A stretch of 63,206 nt of DNA from Vulcanococcus limneticus LL (GCF_002252705.1 NZ_NQLA01000012.1:1-63206), one strand, 5' to 3'; positions 46,702 to 56,580 are shown, counted from the first letter of the stretch. Notes: generated by a model not told the origin, from the letters alone. A program made the numbers and translations.

Positions 46702-47340
46702 ATGGTTGTGACCCCGGCCCCGATCCAGTCCCTGCCGCAGCCCCTGCCGGCTGGGGCGGTGGAGCAGCGCCAGCAGTTGCTGCAGCTGCTGGCCGAGCGC
46801 GCCTACCGCCACGGCCAGTTCACCCTGGCCTCGGGCCGCACAAGCGACCACTACGTGAACTGCAAGCCGGTGAGCCTTAGCGGTCTGGGTCTCGCCCTGC
46901 TGGCGGCCAGGATGCTGGAACTGGTGGAGCCGGAGGCGGTGGCCGTGGCCGGCCTCACCCTCGGCGCTGACCCGCTGGTGAGTGGCGTAGCCCAGGCGGC
47001 AGCCCTGGCGGGCCGCCAGCTCGATGCCCTGATCGTGCGCAAGGAGGCCAAGGGCCATGGCACCGGCGCCTGGCTGGAGGGCCCACTGCCAGCGGCCGGC
47101 AGCCGCATCACCGTGCTCGAGGACGTGGTGACCACAGGCGGCTCCTCGCTCAAGGCGGTGCGGCAGCTGCGCGAGGCCGGCTACGTGGTGGAGCGGGTGG
47201 TGACGATCGTGGACCGCCAGGAGGGCGGCCTGGAGGCCATGACCGCCGCCGGCCTGGAGCTGCAGAGCCTGTTTCTGCTGGAGGAGGTGGCCGCAGCGGG
47301 TGCCGCCGGCACCGCCGCCGCCGCCGCAACCCAGCAATGA
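46702..47340 (+). CDS. pyrE: orotate phosphoribosyltransferase
   Basis: A 212-residue enzyme making OMP from orotate and PRPP. Conserved elements are [18 protein letters not shown], the LTLGADPL region, [13 protein letters not shown] and the PRPP loop [18 protein letters not shown]. Length is normal plus an Ala-rich C-terminal tail. The start overlaps nothing on its strand; its stop overlaps the ygfZ start by 4 bp (ATGA). Confidence 0.96.
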   Translation: MVVTPAPIQSLPQPLPAGAVEQRQQLLQLLAERAYRHGQFTLASGRTSDHYVNCKPVSLSGLGLALLAARMLELVEPEAVAVAGLTLGADPLVSGVAQAAALAGRQLDALIVRKEAKGHGTGAWLEGPLPAAGSRITVLEDVVTTGGSSLKAVRQLREAGYVVERVVTIVDRQEGGLEAMTAAGLELQSLFLLEEVAAAGAAGTAAAAATQQ

Positions 47341-48263
47341 GCACCTCCGCCCGCTGGTCCAGTCCCGTCAGCCTGATCCGGCTGGAGGGTGCGGACGCGC
47401 GCCGCTTCCTGCACGGCCAGAGCAGCCAGGCGATCGAGCAGGCACGCCCGGGCGACTGCCTGGCCACCTGCCTGATCAGCCCCACCGCCCGCATGCGCGG
47501 CCTGGCCCTGGTGCTGGTGCACGAGGGCGGCGCCGAGCTGGTGCTGCTGGCCGGCGAGGCCACCACCATCCACCAGGCCCTCGATCGGGTGTTGTTCCCC
47601 GCCGACCAGGTGCGGCTGGGGCCACCCCAGCCGGCCACCCTCGTGCGGCTGCTGGGGCACGCTCCGGTGCCCACCCCGGGCCCCAGAGAGCTGCTGCGGC
47701 CGCCGGTGGACCTCGGGGGCGGCCCCGGCCAGCCGGTACTGCTGCTGCGCAGTGGCGAGGCCCTGCCGGCCTGGGCCGAAGCCCTGCCCGAGCTGCCGCC
47801 GTCGGAGGCGGAGCGGCTGCGCCTGCGCCATGGCATCGCCGCTGCCCCCGGCGAACTCAACGACGACACCAACCCCTTCGAGCTGGGTCTGGAGCCCTGG
47901 GTGAGCCTCAACAAGGGCTGCTACGTGGGCCAGGAGACCCTGGCCAAACTGGCCAGCACCGGTGGGGTCAAACAGCAGCTGCGGCACTGGATCTGGCGGG
48001 CTGGCGCACGCGGCCCCGCCGGCCCTGCGGCGGCCGACGCCCTGAGCCCAGGCTCACCCCTGCGCACGGCGGAAGGCGAACGGGCCGGCTCGATCACTTC
48101 GGTGCTGCGCACCCCCGAGGGAGCCGAGGGCCTGGCCCTGGTCCGCCGCCAGGCCCTCAGCGAGGCCCAGCTGCTGGCCAGCGATGCCGATCTGCCCCTC
48201 GAGATCCAGGTGCCCGAAGGCTTTGTGGCGCCCCCGGCGGGGACGGTGAAGTCAGCCCTCTGA
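47337..48263 (+). CDS. ygfZ: YgfZ/GcvT-like folate-binding protein
   Basis: A 308-residue tetrahydrofolate-binding protein of the YgfZ/Caf17 family, used in iron-sulfur enzyme maintenance and tRNA modification. The diagnostic motif KGCYVGQE lies at about residues 192-199 (here [13 protein letters not shown]), and [12 protein letters not shown] is in the N-terminal domain. It overlaps pyrE by 4 bp and is probably co-translated with it. Confidence 0.9.
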   Translation: MSTSARWSSPVSLIRLEGADARRFLHGQSSQAIEQARPGDCLATCLISPTARMRGLALVLVHEGGAELVLLAGEATTIHQALDRVLFPADQVRLGPPQPATLVRLLGHAPVPTPGPRELLRPPVDLGGGPGQPVLLLRSGEALPAWAEALPELPPSEAERLRLRHGIAAAPGELNDDTNPFELGLEPWVSLNKGCYVGQETLAKLASTGGVKQQLRHWIWRAGARGPAGPAAADALSPGSPLRTAEGERAGSITSVLRTPEGAEGLALVRRQALSEAQLLASDADLPLEIQVPEGFVAPPAGTVKSAL

Positions 48264-48288
48264 TGGGTCCCGGGGGAGCGGCCTCCCC

Positions 48289-49752
48289 TCAGGCCTCCCC
48301 GTCCTGGTCGAGCAGCCATCGGGCCACAGCCCAGGTCGCCAGTCCATCGTCTTGGTTGTAGCGGAAGATCTGGCGGAGGTTCTGGCGACTGCCGCGGCCC
48401 GTGCCATCGGCGATGCCCAGGCGCCACTGGCGCCACCACAGCAGCGCCCGGGCCCCATCCACACCCTTCTGGCGCCAGCGGAAGCCCAGCCAGCTGGCCA
48501 CGGGCTTGAGGCCGTAGCCGTTCACCGGTAGCCACCAGTGGCGGCGGATGCGCTCGTGCACATCCACCAGGCGGACCCGCAGCGCGGCGATCTCGGCCTC
48601 CGACGCCCCCTGGCGCTCGGCCATGCGCCGCAGGGCCAGCGATTCGGTCTCGCCGAAGTGCAGCACCGGCCAGCCGGGATGGCGCTCCAGCAGCCCCCGC
48701 AGGCGGCGCCACAGGTGGGCCTCGCCGTGCTCCTGCAGCGCCAGCAGGGGCTGATAGGTGGCCTGGAGAGGGTCGCCCCAGGCGCCATCGGCGCCGCGGG
48801 CCAGCCGCACGAAGCCGTGCAGGAAGTCGTCGCGGGCGTCGGGGTCGGATTCGATGTCGTAGAGCAGCACCCCTGGGGCGCCGGCCAGCTCCGGCAGGGC
48901 CGGGGCAGGATCGCGGCGGCGGGGAACGCCGTCGTGCTGCACCCGGGCCTGGGTCACGAGCTGAGCCGCGATCTCGGCGTGCTGCTCGCCCCAGGCTCCA
49001 AGCCGCTCCACCAGCCGCTCCGGGTCGCTGGCAGCCAGCTCCGGCAGGCTGGACACCCCCAGTTCGAGCAGCATCTCGCGGCGCTTGGCGCCGATGCCGC
49101 TCACCTCGCTGAGGTGGCCCTCGCTGGCGGCCACCTGGTCGCAGAGGCCGCGCCAGCTACAGAGCACGCACTTCTTGCGGTCCGCCACCAGCGGTGGTGC
49201 GACGGTGCGGGCCAGGTCGTCAGCCAGGCGCGGCAGCACATCCTCCAGCTGGCGCGGCAGGCTGCCGGTGAGCGCGAGTTCCTCGCGGCTGAGGCGCCAG
49301 CCGGCCCCGGCCAGCACCAGGGCGCTGGGCACGGCACTGCCCTGCTCGGCCGCCAGCAGGCGGCCCCAGTAGGCCAGCACCAGCCGGTGCTCGCGGGTGA
49401 GGTTGCGGCCCTGGCGCACCAGCACCGGCCGGTAGGCGTAGTCGCCCCAGCGGCTGCGGCCCTCAACCCGCTGCAGCAGGGGCGGGTGGGCCTCCAGCCG
49501 CAGGCCCCGGGGCCCCTCGCTCTTCAGGCGCAGGCCCACCACCGCCGCGGCACCGGCGCTGGCGGCGGCCTCGCCGCGGCCTGGACGCGCGGGGAACAGG
49601 CTGGAGAAGCTGCGGCGCTGGTCGTCGAGCTGCAGGGCCCGGTGGGCGCTCCAGATCCGTTGGTCGGGGTCGCCATGGCGATCGAGCCAGGCCCGCCGCT
49701 TGCAGCGCAGCCAACTGCGCAGCAGCCGGTCGGTGAGCGGGGGGGCGGCCAC
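48289..49752 (-). CDS. TM0106-type RecB-like putative nuclease
   Basis: A 487-residue protein. The N-terminal part (about residues 1-190) looks like the PD-(D/E)xK RecB-type domain, with CKRRAWLDRHGD at the front and a Cys motif (KCVLCSWRGLCDQV) that may bind an iron-sulfur cluster as in AddB/Cas4-like proteins. A helix-hairpin-helix region follows (VSGIGAKRREMLLELG). The C-terminal RNase-H-like domain begins LLYDIESDPDARDDFLHG and includes HFGETESLALRRMAE and NQDDGLATWAVARWLL. Such proteins occur widely in cyanobacteria; the role is unknown. GTG start. Confidence 0.85.
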   Translation of the reverse strand: MAAPPLTDRLLRSWLRCKRRAWLDRHGDPDQRIWSAHRALQLDDQRRSFSSLFPARPGRGEAAASAGAAAVVGLRLKSEGPRGLRLEAHPPLLQRVEGRSRWGDYAYRPVLVRQGRNLTREHRLVLAYWGRLLAAEQGSAVPSALVLAGAGWRLSREELALTGSLPRQLEDVLPRLADDLARTVAPPLVADRKKCVLCSWRGLCDQVAASEGHLSEVSGIGAKRREMLLELGVSSLPELAASDPERLVERLGAWGEQHAEIAAQLVTQARVQHDGVPRRRDPAPALPELAGAPGVLLYDIESDPDARDDFLHGFVRLARGADGAWGDPLQATYQPLLALQEHGEAHLWRRLRGLLERHPGWPVLHFGETESLALRRMAERQGASEAEIAALRVRLVDVHERIRRHWWLPVNGYGLKPVASWLGFRWRQKGVDGARALLWWRQWRLGIADGTGRGSRQNLRQIFRYNQDDGLATWAVARWLLDQDGEA

Positions 49753-49897
49753 GGGGCGGGGCGATCAACCCCGACGCTAGGGCGCGGCACCACGCGGGGC
49801 CGGACGGACGGGGGTGGCCTGCCCGCCCGCCGGCACCCGGGAGCCCGCAGGCCGCCCGGCCGGCTGCTAGCACCATCGTCAATCGCCAGCGCCGCCG

Positions 49898-51364
49898 ATG
49901 GCCTCTGCCCCCCTGCCCCTGGAGGCCAGCCCGATCGCCTTCGGCACCGATGGCTGGCGCGGCATCCTCGGGGTGGACATCACCGTGGAGCGCCTGCTGC
50001 CGGTGGCGGCCGCCGCGGCCCGGGAACTGGAGTTCTCGGCCCCCGAGGGCCTGCGCAGCCGCGAGGTGGTGATCGGCTACGACCGCCGCTTCCTGGCGCC
50101 CGAGCTGGCCGAGGCCATCTGCAGCGCCGTGCGCGGGGCCGATCTGGTGCCGGTGCTGGCCGACGCGCCGATCCCCACCCCCGCCGCAAGCTGGGCCGTG
50201 GTGGAGCGCGGCGCCCTGGGGGCCCTGGTGATCACCGCCAGCCACAACCCGCCCGAGTGGCTGGGCCTGAAGATCAAAGGCCCCTTCGGCGGCTCGGTGG
50301 AGGGCGACTTCACCCAGCGGGTGGAGCGGCGCCTGGAGGCCGGCGGCATCACCGTGCCGATCCCCGGAGAGACCCTGCGCTTCGACGCCCTTGGCGCCTA
50401 CCTGGCAGGCCTGCGGGCCAAGCTGGACACCAGCCCCCTCAGCGCCGGCCTGCAGCGCCTGGGCTGGCAGGTGATCGTGGATCCGATGCACGGCTCGGCC
50501 GCCGGTGGCCTGAGCCGGCTGTTGCCGGAGGCCGCCGCCAGCGACCACCTGCGCGAGATCCGGGCGACCCGTGACCCCTTGTTTGGTGGCAACCCGCCGG
50601 AACCGCTGGCGCCCTACCTGCAGGAGCTGATCGCCGAGGTGCGCGCCTCCACCCTGGCGGGCCGGCCGGCGGTGGGCATCGTCTTCGACGGCGACGGCGA
50701 CCGCATCGCCGCGGTGGACGAGCAGGGCCGCTTCTGCAGCACCCAGCTGCTGATGCCCCTGTTCATCGACCACCTGGCCGGCGCCAGGGGCCTGGGCGGC
50801 ACGGTGATCAAGACCGTGAGCGGCTCCGACCTGATGCAACTGGTGGCCGAAGGCCTGGGCCGGCCAGTGCTGGAGAAGCCCGTGGGCTTCAAATACATCG
50901 CCGCCGAGATGCTGGCGGGTGAGGTGTTGGTGGGCGGTGAGGAGTCGGGTGGGGTGGGCTTCGGCAGCCACCTGCCGGAGCGCGACGCCCTCTATGCGGC
51001 CCTGCTGCTGATCGAGGCCCTGGTGGAGGGCGGCCAGCCCCTGGGCGAGCGCCTCGATGCGCTGCAGGCCCGCTGCGGGGGCGCCGCCGCCTACGACCGC
51101 CTCGATCTGCGGCTGCGGGACATGGCCACCCGCCGGCGACTGGAGGAGTTCCTGGCGGCCACGCCACCGGCAGAGGTGGCCGGCGCGCCGGTGCAGGAGG
51201 TGATCACCACCGATGGCGTCAAGCTGCGTCTCGGCCCGAGCCACTGGCTGATGCTGCGCTTTTCCGGCACCGAACCGCTGCTGCGGCTCTACTGCGAGGC
51301 CCCCAGCGGCGAGCGGGTGGGCGATGTGCTGCACTGGGCGCGGCAGCTCGCCGAGTCGATCTGA
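49898..51364 (+). CDS. phosphoglucomutase/phosphomannomutase family protein
   Basis: A 488-residue alpha-D-phosphohexomutase interconverting sugar-1- and sugar-6-phosphates. Motifs are FGTDGWRGIL, the phosphoserine loop LVITASHNPPEW (Ser115), the metal loop VFDGDGDRIAAVD, GGEESGGVGFG (sugar-binding) and RFSGTEPLLRLY (phosphate-binding). Whether it acts on glucose or mannose phosphates cannot be told. Transcribed outward from the divergent RecB-like gene. Confidence 0.95.
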   Translation: MASAPLPLEASPIAFGTDGWRGILGVDITVERLLPVAAAAARELEFSAPEGLRSREVVIGYDRRFLAPELAEAICSAVRGADLVPVLADAPIPTPAASWAVVERGALGALVITASHNPPEWLGLKIKGPFGGSVEGDFTQRVERRLEAGGITVPIPGETLRFDALGAYLAGLRAKLDTSPLSAGLQRLGWQVIVDPMHGSAAGGLSRLLPEAAASDHLREIRATRDPLFGGNPPEPLAPYLQELIAEVRASTLAGRPAVGIVFDGDGDRIAAVDEQGRFCSTQLLMPLFIDHLAGARGLGGTVIKTVSGSDLMQLVAEGLGRPVLEKPVGFKYIAAEMLAGEVLVGGEESGGVGFGSHLPERDALYAALLLIEALVEGGQPLGERLDALQARCGGAAAYDRLDLRLRDMATRRRLEEFLAATPPAEVAGAPVQEVITTDGVKLRLGPSHWLMLRFSGTEPLLRLYCEAPSGERVGDVLHWARQLAESI

Positions 51365-51480
51365 GCCTGCCAGCGCCCGCGCCGCTCGCCCAAGCCACGC
51401 CCCACCCCCGTGGCCGTTCCTTCACTGCTTCAGCCTCAGCGACCGCTGCGTCAGCGTCTCCGTCTGCCCGGCCCAGCCCG

Positions 51481-52131
51481 ATGACCCTCCCCTCCACCAC
51501 AACCACTGCTGCCGCAGCTCCCACCGTGCTGGTGATCGCCAGCGGCAACCCCGGCAAGGTGCGCGAGTTCGCGGCGCTGCTGGCGGATCTGGGGCTGGAG
51601 ATCCGGCCCCAGCCCGAGGGCCTGGAGGTGGAGGAAACGGGCCAGAGCTTCGCCGAGAACGCCCGCCTCAAGGCCGAGGCGGTGGCCCGCGCCACCGGCC
51701 ACTGGGCCCTCGCCGACGACTCGGGCCTCTCCGTCGAGGCCCTCGGTGGGGCGCCGGGCATCCACTCGGCCCGCTACGCCGATAGCGACGCCGCCCGCAT
51801 TGCCCGACTGCTGGAGGAGCTGGAGACGGCCCAGACCGGGCCCGGCAGCAGCGGCACAGCCCCCAACCGCAATGCCCACTTCACCGCCGCCCTGGCCCTG
51901 GCCGATCCCAGCGGCGCCGTGGTGCTGGAGGTGGAGGGCCTGTGCCCCGGCACGATCCTGGAGGCCCCCCGCGGCGCGGGCGGCTTCGGCTACGACCCGG
52001 TGTTCTCCGTGCCGGAGGCCGGCCAGACCTTCGCCGAGATGGACCACGCCCGCAAGGCCGAGCTGGGCCACCGCGGCCGCGCCTTCGCCCTGCTGCGGCC
52101 CAAGCTGCAGGCACTCCTGGCCAGGGTCTGA
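51481..52131 (+). CDS. rdgB: non-canonical purine NTP pyrophosphatase (RdgB/HAM1)
   Basis: A 216-residue enzyme that hydrolyses ITP, XTP and dITP to cleanse the nucleotide pool. Conserved blocks are VIASGNPGKVREFAALL, ETGQSFAENARLKAEA, ADDSGLSVEALGGAPGIHSARYA, and FGYDPVFSVPEAGQTFAEMDHARKAELGHRGRA. Length is slightly above the usual 195-200 because of an N-terminal Thr/Ala stretch. Confidence 0.96.
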   Translation: MTLPSTTTTAAAAPTVLVIASGNPGKVREFAALLADLGLEIRPQPEGLEVEETGQSFAENARLKAEAVARATGHWALADDSGLSVEALGGAPGIHSARYADSDAARIARLLEELETAQTGPGSSGTAPNRNAHFTAALALADPSGAVVLEVEGLCPGTILEAPRGAGGFGYDPVFSVPEAGQTFAEMDHARKAELGHRGRAFALLRPKLQALLARV

Positions 52132-52259
52132 GAGCCATGGGAAGCCGCTGAACCAGGGCCAGCCAGCCTCGACAGCCCGTCGCACAGCCCGTCCAGAACC
52201 CTGGACACTCCGGTGGGTTCAACGGCTCCATGAACGCCATGGCTTCGCTGGGGGGCCGC

Positions 52260-52565
52260 TCAGCCCCCCAGATCCGTGGCCAGATCGCCAACGGCGGGGA
52301 GCCAACCCTGCAGCTGCCAGTCCACGCAGCCGCTGGCCACGATCGGGTCCTGCCGCACCAGGGCGGCAGCACTGGCATAGTCCGGCGCCTGCAGCAGCAG
52401 CAGGCCGCCGCCACCGGGCCTGCCCTCGCCATCCACGAGGTAGCCGCTGCTGAGCCGCACCCCCCGGGCCCGCTGCTGTGCCACCCAGGCGCGGTGGGCC
52501 TCGAGGTGGGGGCGGGCCTCGGCGTGGGGAACCCGGAAGGTCTCGGTCTTGATGAACCAGGGCAT
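52260..52565 (-). CDS. YciI-like protein
   Basis: A 101-residue YciI-family (dimeric alpha/beta barrel) protein. It begins PWFIKTETF, contains the HLEAHRAWVAQQRARGVRLSSGYLVD segment with the family His-Arg pattern, and ends LQAPDYASAAALVRQDPIV and WLPAVGDL. Family members act as chlorodienelactone-like or unknown-function enzymes; no pathway is implied here. It is convergent with rdgB. Confidence 0.85.
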   Translation of the reverse strand: MPWFIKTETFRVPHAEARPHLEAHRAWVAQQRARGVRLSSGYLVDGEGRPGGGGLLLLQAPDYASAAALVRQDPIVASGCVDWQLQGWLPAVGDLATDLGG

Positions 52566-52629
52566 GGCCCGCGTGCTGCGCTCTGCCTAGCCTGCAGGCC
52601 CCGGGCGCAGAGCAGCGAGGGCGGCCGCG

Positions 52630-54039
52630 ATGGGCAGCAAACCGGGCAGCGAACCGAGCCGCACCCCCGGCCGCCGCCCCAGCCTTGAGCCCCGCTTCGA
52701 CGCCATCCCGGAGAACCCCTTCGTGGCGCCGCTGCCTGCGGACTTCCTCTGGGGCGTGGCCACCTCCGCCCACCAGGTGGATGGCGGCACCACCAACAAC
52801 GACTGGGCCCGCTTCGAGCGCCGGCCCGGCGTGATCCGTGATGGCACCGTCAGCGGCCCGGCGGCCGACCACTGGAACCGCCTGGCGGAGGACACGGCCC
52901 TGATCCAGGAGCTGGGGGCCAACGCCCACCGGCTCTCGATCGAGTGGAGCAGGCTTGAGCCCGAGCCCGGCCGCTGGGACGCGGCGGCCTGGGAGCACAG
53001 CGCCGCCGAACTCGCCCTGCTACGGGCCGCCGGCATCGAGCCGATGGTGACTCTGCTGCACTTCACCCTGCCCGCCTGGCTGGCGGAGCACGGCGGCCTG
53101 ACGGCGCCGGACTTCCCCCAGCGGCTGGAGGTCTTCGCCGCCGAGGCCGGCCGGCGGCTGGGCCCCCAGGTGCGCTTCTGGTGCACCGTGAATGAGCCGA
53201 ACGTGCAGATGCTCTTTGGCTACGTGACCGGCCAGTGGCCACCTGGACTGAAGGATCCCGCCCGGGCCGTGCGAGCGTTCGCCGGCCTGGTGCGGGGCCA
53301 TGCCCTGGCGGCGCGGGCCCTGCGGGCAGCCAGGCCCGATGCCCGCATCGGCGCGGCCGTGCACCTGGTGCTGGTGGAGCCGCTGCGGCGCTGGTGGGCC
53401 CTGGACCGGCTCGCCGCCAGCCAGGTGGAGAAGGGCTTCAACTGGCCCTTCTACGACGCGGTGCGCGACGGGGTGGCCCGGCTGCGGCTGCCGGGCTTCC
53501 CGCCGCTGGAGGAGCCCATGGCGAAGCTGCTGGACTCCGCCGACTTCGTGGGAATCAACTACTACCGGCGCAACCTGGTGGGCTTCGATCCGGGCGAGCC
53601 TGGCTGGGCGGGCCTGCACCAGGGGCCGGGACTGCGCAGCGACGCCGGCGCGGAGATGCACCCCCAGGGGCTGCTGCAGCTGCTGCGCCGGACCTGGATG
53701 CGCTACGGCCTACCGCTGATCGTTACCGAGAACGGCGTGGCCGACGCCAGCGGCCAGCTGCGGCCCACCTACCTGCGCTCCCACGCCTACGCCCTGGCCT
53801 GCGCCGCCGCCGAGGGCATCCCAGTGCAGGGCTACTTCCACTGGTCGCTGATGGACAACTTCGAGTGGACCGACGGCTATGCGCTGCGCTTCGGGCTCTA
53901 CCGGGTGGACTTCACCAGCCAGCGGCGCATCCCGGGTCCGGGGGCCGAGGAGTTCCGGCGGCTGGCGGGCCTGCTGCGGGCAGGCGCCGCTCCGGGGGGC
54001 GTCGCAGCGGGAGCCCAGGAGGCCGGCCCTCAGGCCTGA
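52630..54039 (+). CDS. GH1 family beta-glucosidase
   Basis: A 469-residue family 1 glycoside hydrolase. Motifs are FLWGVATSAHQVDGG, HRLSIEWSRLEPEPG, the acid/base TVNEPN, FVGINYYRRNLVG, the nucleophile VTENGVAD, and YFHWSLMDNFEWTDGYALRFGLYRVD near the C-terminus. It has no signal peptide, so it should act on small beta-glycosides in the cytoplasm. Its last 10 bp overlap the convergent carotenoid oxygenase gene. Confidence 0.95.
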   Translation: MGSKPGSEPSRTPGRRPSLEPRFDAIPENPFVAPLPADFLWGVATSAHQVDGGTTNNDWARFERRPGVIRDGTVSGPAADHWNRLAEDTALIQELGANAHRLSIEWSRLEPEPGRWDAAAWEHSAAELALLRAAGIEPMVTLLHFTLPAWLAEHGGLTAPDFPQRLEVFAAEAGRRLGPQVRFWCTVNEPNVQMLFGYVTGQWPPGLKDPARAVRAFAGLVRGHALAARALRAARPDARIGAAVHLVLVEPLRRWWALDRLAASQVEKGFNWPFYDAVRDGVARLRLPGFPPLEEPMAKLLDSADFVGINYYRRNLVGFDPGEPGWAGLHQGPGLRSDAGAEMHPQGLLQLLRRTWMRYGLPLIVTENGVADASGQLRPTYLRSHAYALACAAAEGIPVQGYFHWSLMDNFEWTDGYALRFGLYRVDFTSQRRIPGPGAEEFRRLAGLLRAGAAPGGVAAGAQEAGPQA

Positions 54040-55637
54040 GCCCAGCTGCCGTGCAGGCCATGGGGGACCGCCAGGGGCAGCTCCAGCACGGCCACCTCCG
54101 CCAGGGAAGCGGCATCCAGGATCACCAGATCGCTCGCACAGCGGGCCCCGTTCCACACCAGGCAGAGCACCCAGCCACTGTCTTCGGCGGCGCTGGCTCC
54201 GGCGGCGCTGTCTTCGGCGGCGCTGGCTTCAGCGGAACTCACCTGCGTGGAGCTGGCTCCGGCCGTTGCACCCGGCCGCGGCACCATCACCGGCTCGCTC
54301 ACGAAGCCCCGCGGCGCGGCGCTCCAGAGGCGCCGCTCCCCCGTGGCCAGATCCAGCTTCTCGATCGCCTGCAGGGGGGCGTTGCCCTGCTCGGCTTCCG
54401 TCACGGCCATCCAGGCATAGCGGGCTTCCAGGCCCACCCGGGCCGGGTTCACCATGGCGAACTCACAGGTGCGTGGCTCAAGCAGCTCGCTGCGGGCGGT
54501 GCCGGCGGCCAGGTCGAGGCGACAGCGCAGCAGCTGGCCAGCGGGGATCGTGTCGAAGTCCACGGCGCGGAAATCCACGCCCGGGGCGATGGAGGGGAAA
54601 TCGGGATAAACGATCGAATCCACCACCAGCTCGCCCGTGGCCGCGTCTTCGAAGGCATTGAGGTGGTGGAACACGAAGCCCTCGGGGGCGGGGATCTGCA
54701 GGGGCTGGCGACCGGCCTGGGTGCCGCCCTCGCGGGGAATCAGCCAGAACTGGCCCGCCTCGCCGGGCTTGGAGCTCAGGCACTGGGCCGCCCCCTTCTG
54801 GCCCAGCACGAAGCCGGTGGGGTTGAAGGCCACGGCGTTCTGCAGGAACACCGCCCAGTTGGGGGTGATGGCGAAGTCGTGCAGGAAGGCGAAGCCCTTG
54901 AAGCGGTGGCTGGAATCGGCCAGCACCTGGCCGGCCTTCACGGAGGCCTGGCCCGCGGTCCCCGGCTGATCGGCGCTGGCGAACTCCAGCAGCCGGATCG
55001 TGCTGCTGGGGCCGGTCTTGACGCCGAAGGTCACCATCCGGGGGCCGCCGTGGTGGCCGGGATCGAAGCGGGGGTGGGCGCTGAAGGCCTCCCCCGGCTT
55101 GAGCAGCCCATCCAGCCGCGAGAGGCCGCGGGTGCGCAGGCTGTCGGGATCGAGGGCATGGGGCTCGGCCGCCTCCCAGAGCGCCAGCAGCTGCTCGCCC
55201 AGGCGCACCACGTGGGTGTTGGCGATGTTCTTGAGCCGCAGGTCGAAGGCGTTGGCCAGCACGCCGCCGGGCTTCTGGGTGCCGAACACGCCGCGGTAGA
55301 GAACGCGATCGGCCTGCTCCTCCGCCAGCCAGCCCTCGGTGCGCACGAAGCGATTACGCAACTGCGCCTGCCCGCCCGCAAAGCGCAGGGCGGTGATCAT
55401 CCCGTCGCCATCGAAGGGGTGATGCACCCAGTGGCCGCCACGCTCAAGCCGACCGGGGCCATTGCGGTAGAGGGTGCCACGCAGCTCCGGCGGAATCGCG
55501 CCGCGGGCGGTTGTGAGTTCCACCCCGTCGAGCTCCACACCCACGTTGCGGAAGGCACTGGCCCAGTCGTCGCGGTCGTAGGCGGGCGCTGCAGCCCGGG
55601 CAGCAGCGTCGACCTGGGCGGTACCTGCAGCGGTCAT
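54030..55637 (-). CDS. carotenoid oxygenase (RPE65/CCD family)
   Basis: A 535-residue non-haem iron oxygenase that cleaves carotenoids or apocarotenoids. Features are the N-terminal YRNGPGRLERGGHWVHHPFDGDGMI, FDPGHHGGPRMVTFGVKT, FAFLHDFAITPNW, the HHLNAFEDAATGELVVD segment, and a C-terminal PHGLHGSWAQA carrying the last His. The expected four iron-ligand His occur in family order. A repeated Ala/Ser/Glu insert near residues 465-490 is unusual. ATG at 55637. Confidence 0.92.
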   Translation of the reverse strand: MTAAGTAQVDAAARAAAPAYDRDDWASAFRNVGVELDGVELTTARGAIPPELRGTLYRNGPGRLERGGHWVHHPFDGDGMITALRFAGGQAQLRNRFVRTEGWLAEEQADRVLYRGVFGTQKPGGVLANAFDLRLKNIANTHVVRLGEQLLALWEAAEPHALDPDSLRTRGLSRLDGLLKPGEAFSAHPRFDPGHHGGPRMVTFGVKTGPSSTIRLLEFASADQPGTAGQASVKAGQVLADSSHRFKGFAFLHDFAITPNWAVFLQNAVAFNPTGFVLGQKGAAQCLSSKPGEAGQFWLIPREGGTQAGRQPLQIPAPEGFVFHHLNAFEDAATGELVVDSIVYPDFPSIAPGVDFRAVDFDTIPAGQLLRCRLDLAAGTARSELLEPRTCEFAMVNPARVGLEARYAWMAVTEAEQGNAPLQAIEKLDLATGERRLWSAAPRGFVSEPVMVPRPGATAGASSTQVSSAEASAAEDSAAGASAAEDSGWVLCLVWNGARCASDLVILDAASLAEVAVLELPLAVPHGLHGSWAQA

Positions 55638-55709
55638 GGGGGAGGGGCGGGTCCTCCATCATCTCGTAACGGAGTGTTAAGCAGCGAGTGGGATGCCCGC
55701 CGCCGGCCC

Positions 55710-56312
55710 TCAGGCCCCGGCCCGCTCCAGCACTCCCTTGCTGCTCGGCACCGCCCCGGCCCGGCGTGGATCGATCTCCACCGCCAGCCGCAGGGCCCGG
55801 GCGAAGGCCTTGAAGGCCGCCTCCACGATGTGGTGCGAGTTGGCCCCATCCAGCTGGCGGATGTGCAGGGTGAGGCCGGAGTTGTTCACCACAGCCACGA
55901 AGAACTCCTTCACCAGCTCCGTGTCGTAGCGGCCGATCTTCTGGCTGGGAATCTGCAGGCTGTAGCTGAGGTGCGGGCGGCCGGAGCAGTCCAGCGCCAC
56001 CTGCACCAGGGCCTCATCCAGGGGCGCCACGAAGTGGCCGAAGCGGTGGATGCCGCGCCGGTCGCCCAGGGCCTGGGCCAGGGCCTGGCCGACGGCGATG
56101 CCCACGTCCTCGTTGGTGTGGTGATCGTCGATGTGGGTGTCGCCCGTGGCGCTGATCTCCAGATCGATCAGGCCGTGGCTGGCGATCTGGTGGAGCATGT
56201 GGTCGAGGAACGGCACGCCGGTGCTCGCCTGGCAGCGGCCGCCGCCATCGAGGTTGAGCTGCACGCGCACATCGGTTTCGCCGGTGACGCGGTGGATCGT
56301 GCCGGTGCGCAT
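55710..56312 (-). CDS. hisB: imidazoleglycerol-phosphate dehydratase
   Basis: A 200-residue Mn-dependent enzyme of histidine synthesis. Motifs include [61 protein letters not shown] and [17 protein letters not shown], all with metal-binding His. ATG at 56312 gives the family length (about 197-203). Divergent from the Nif11 peptide gene. Confidence 0.96.
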   Translation of the reverse strand: MRTGTIHRVTGETDVRVQLNLDGGGRCQASTGVPFLDHMLHQIASHGLIDLEISATGDTHIDDHHTNEDVGIAVGQALAQALGDRRGIHRFGHFVAPLDEALVQVALDCSGRPHLSYSLQIPSQKIGRYDTELVKEFFVAVVNNSGLTLHIRQLDGANSHHIVEAAFKAFARALRLAVEIDPRRAGAVPSSKGVLERAGA

Positions 56313-56415
56313 GGCTGCCTCCGCCCTTGGGGCGCTGGATCGCAGGCCTTGATCATGCCGGGACACGGAGCGGCAACGGGGGTCTAGGGTTAAACCAAAC
56401 TTATTGGTGGCCTCG

Positions 56416-56580
56416 ATGTCAAAAGCACAACTGATCGCTTTTCTGGCCAAGGCTGAGGCCAGCCCAGCCCTGCAGCAGCGGATCGATGCCGCCGCCGATG
56501 CCAGCGCCGTGGCAGCCCTCGCCCGCGACGAGGGCTTCCTGTTCTCCCCCGCCAGCCTCGCCCGTCACCTGCGGGGCTGA
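56416..56580 (+). CDS. orphan Nif11-type small protein
   Basis: A 54-residue protein consisting almost only of a Nif11-like domain: [34 protein letters not shown] and the ending LARHLRG. Elsewhere such domains are leader peptides of ribosomal peptide natural products. Here no Cys/Ser-rich core or cleavage (Gly-Gly) motif follows, and no modification enzyme is in the window, so it is probably a stand-alone or remnant Nif11 protein. It is easy to miss because of its length. It ends 4 bp from the convergent fabI stop. Confidence 0.75.
   Translation: MSKAQLIAFLAKAEASPALQQRIDAAADASAVAALARDEGFLFSPASLARHLRG

Noticed and set aside
49463-51334. 623-codon open frame on the minus strand
   Set aside because: It is antisense to the phosphohexomutase gene and the end of the RecB-like gene.
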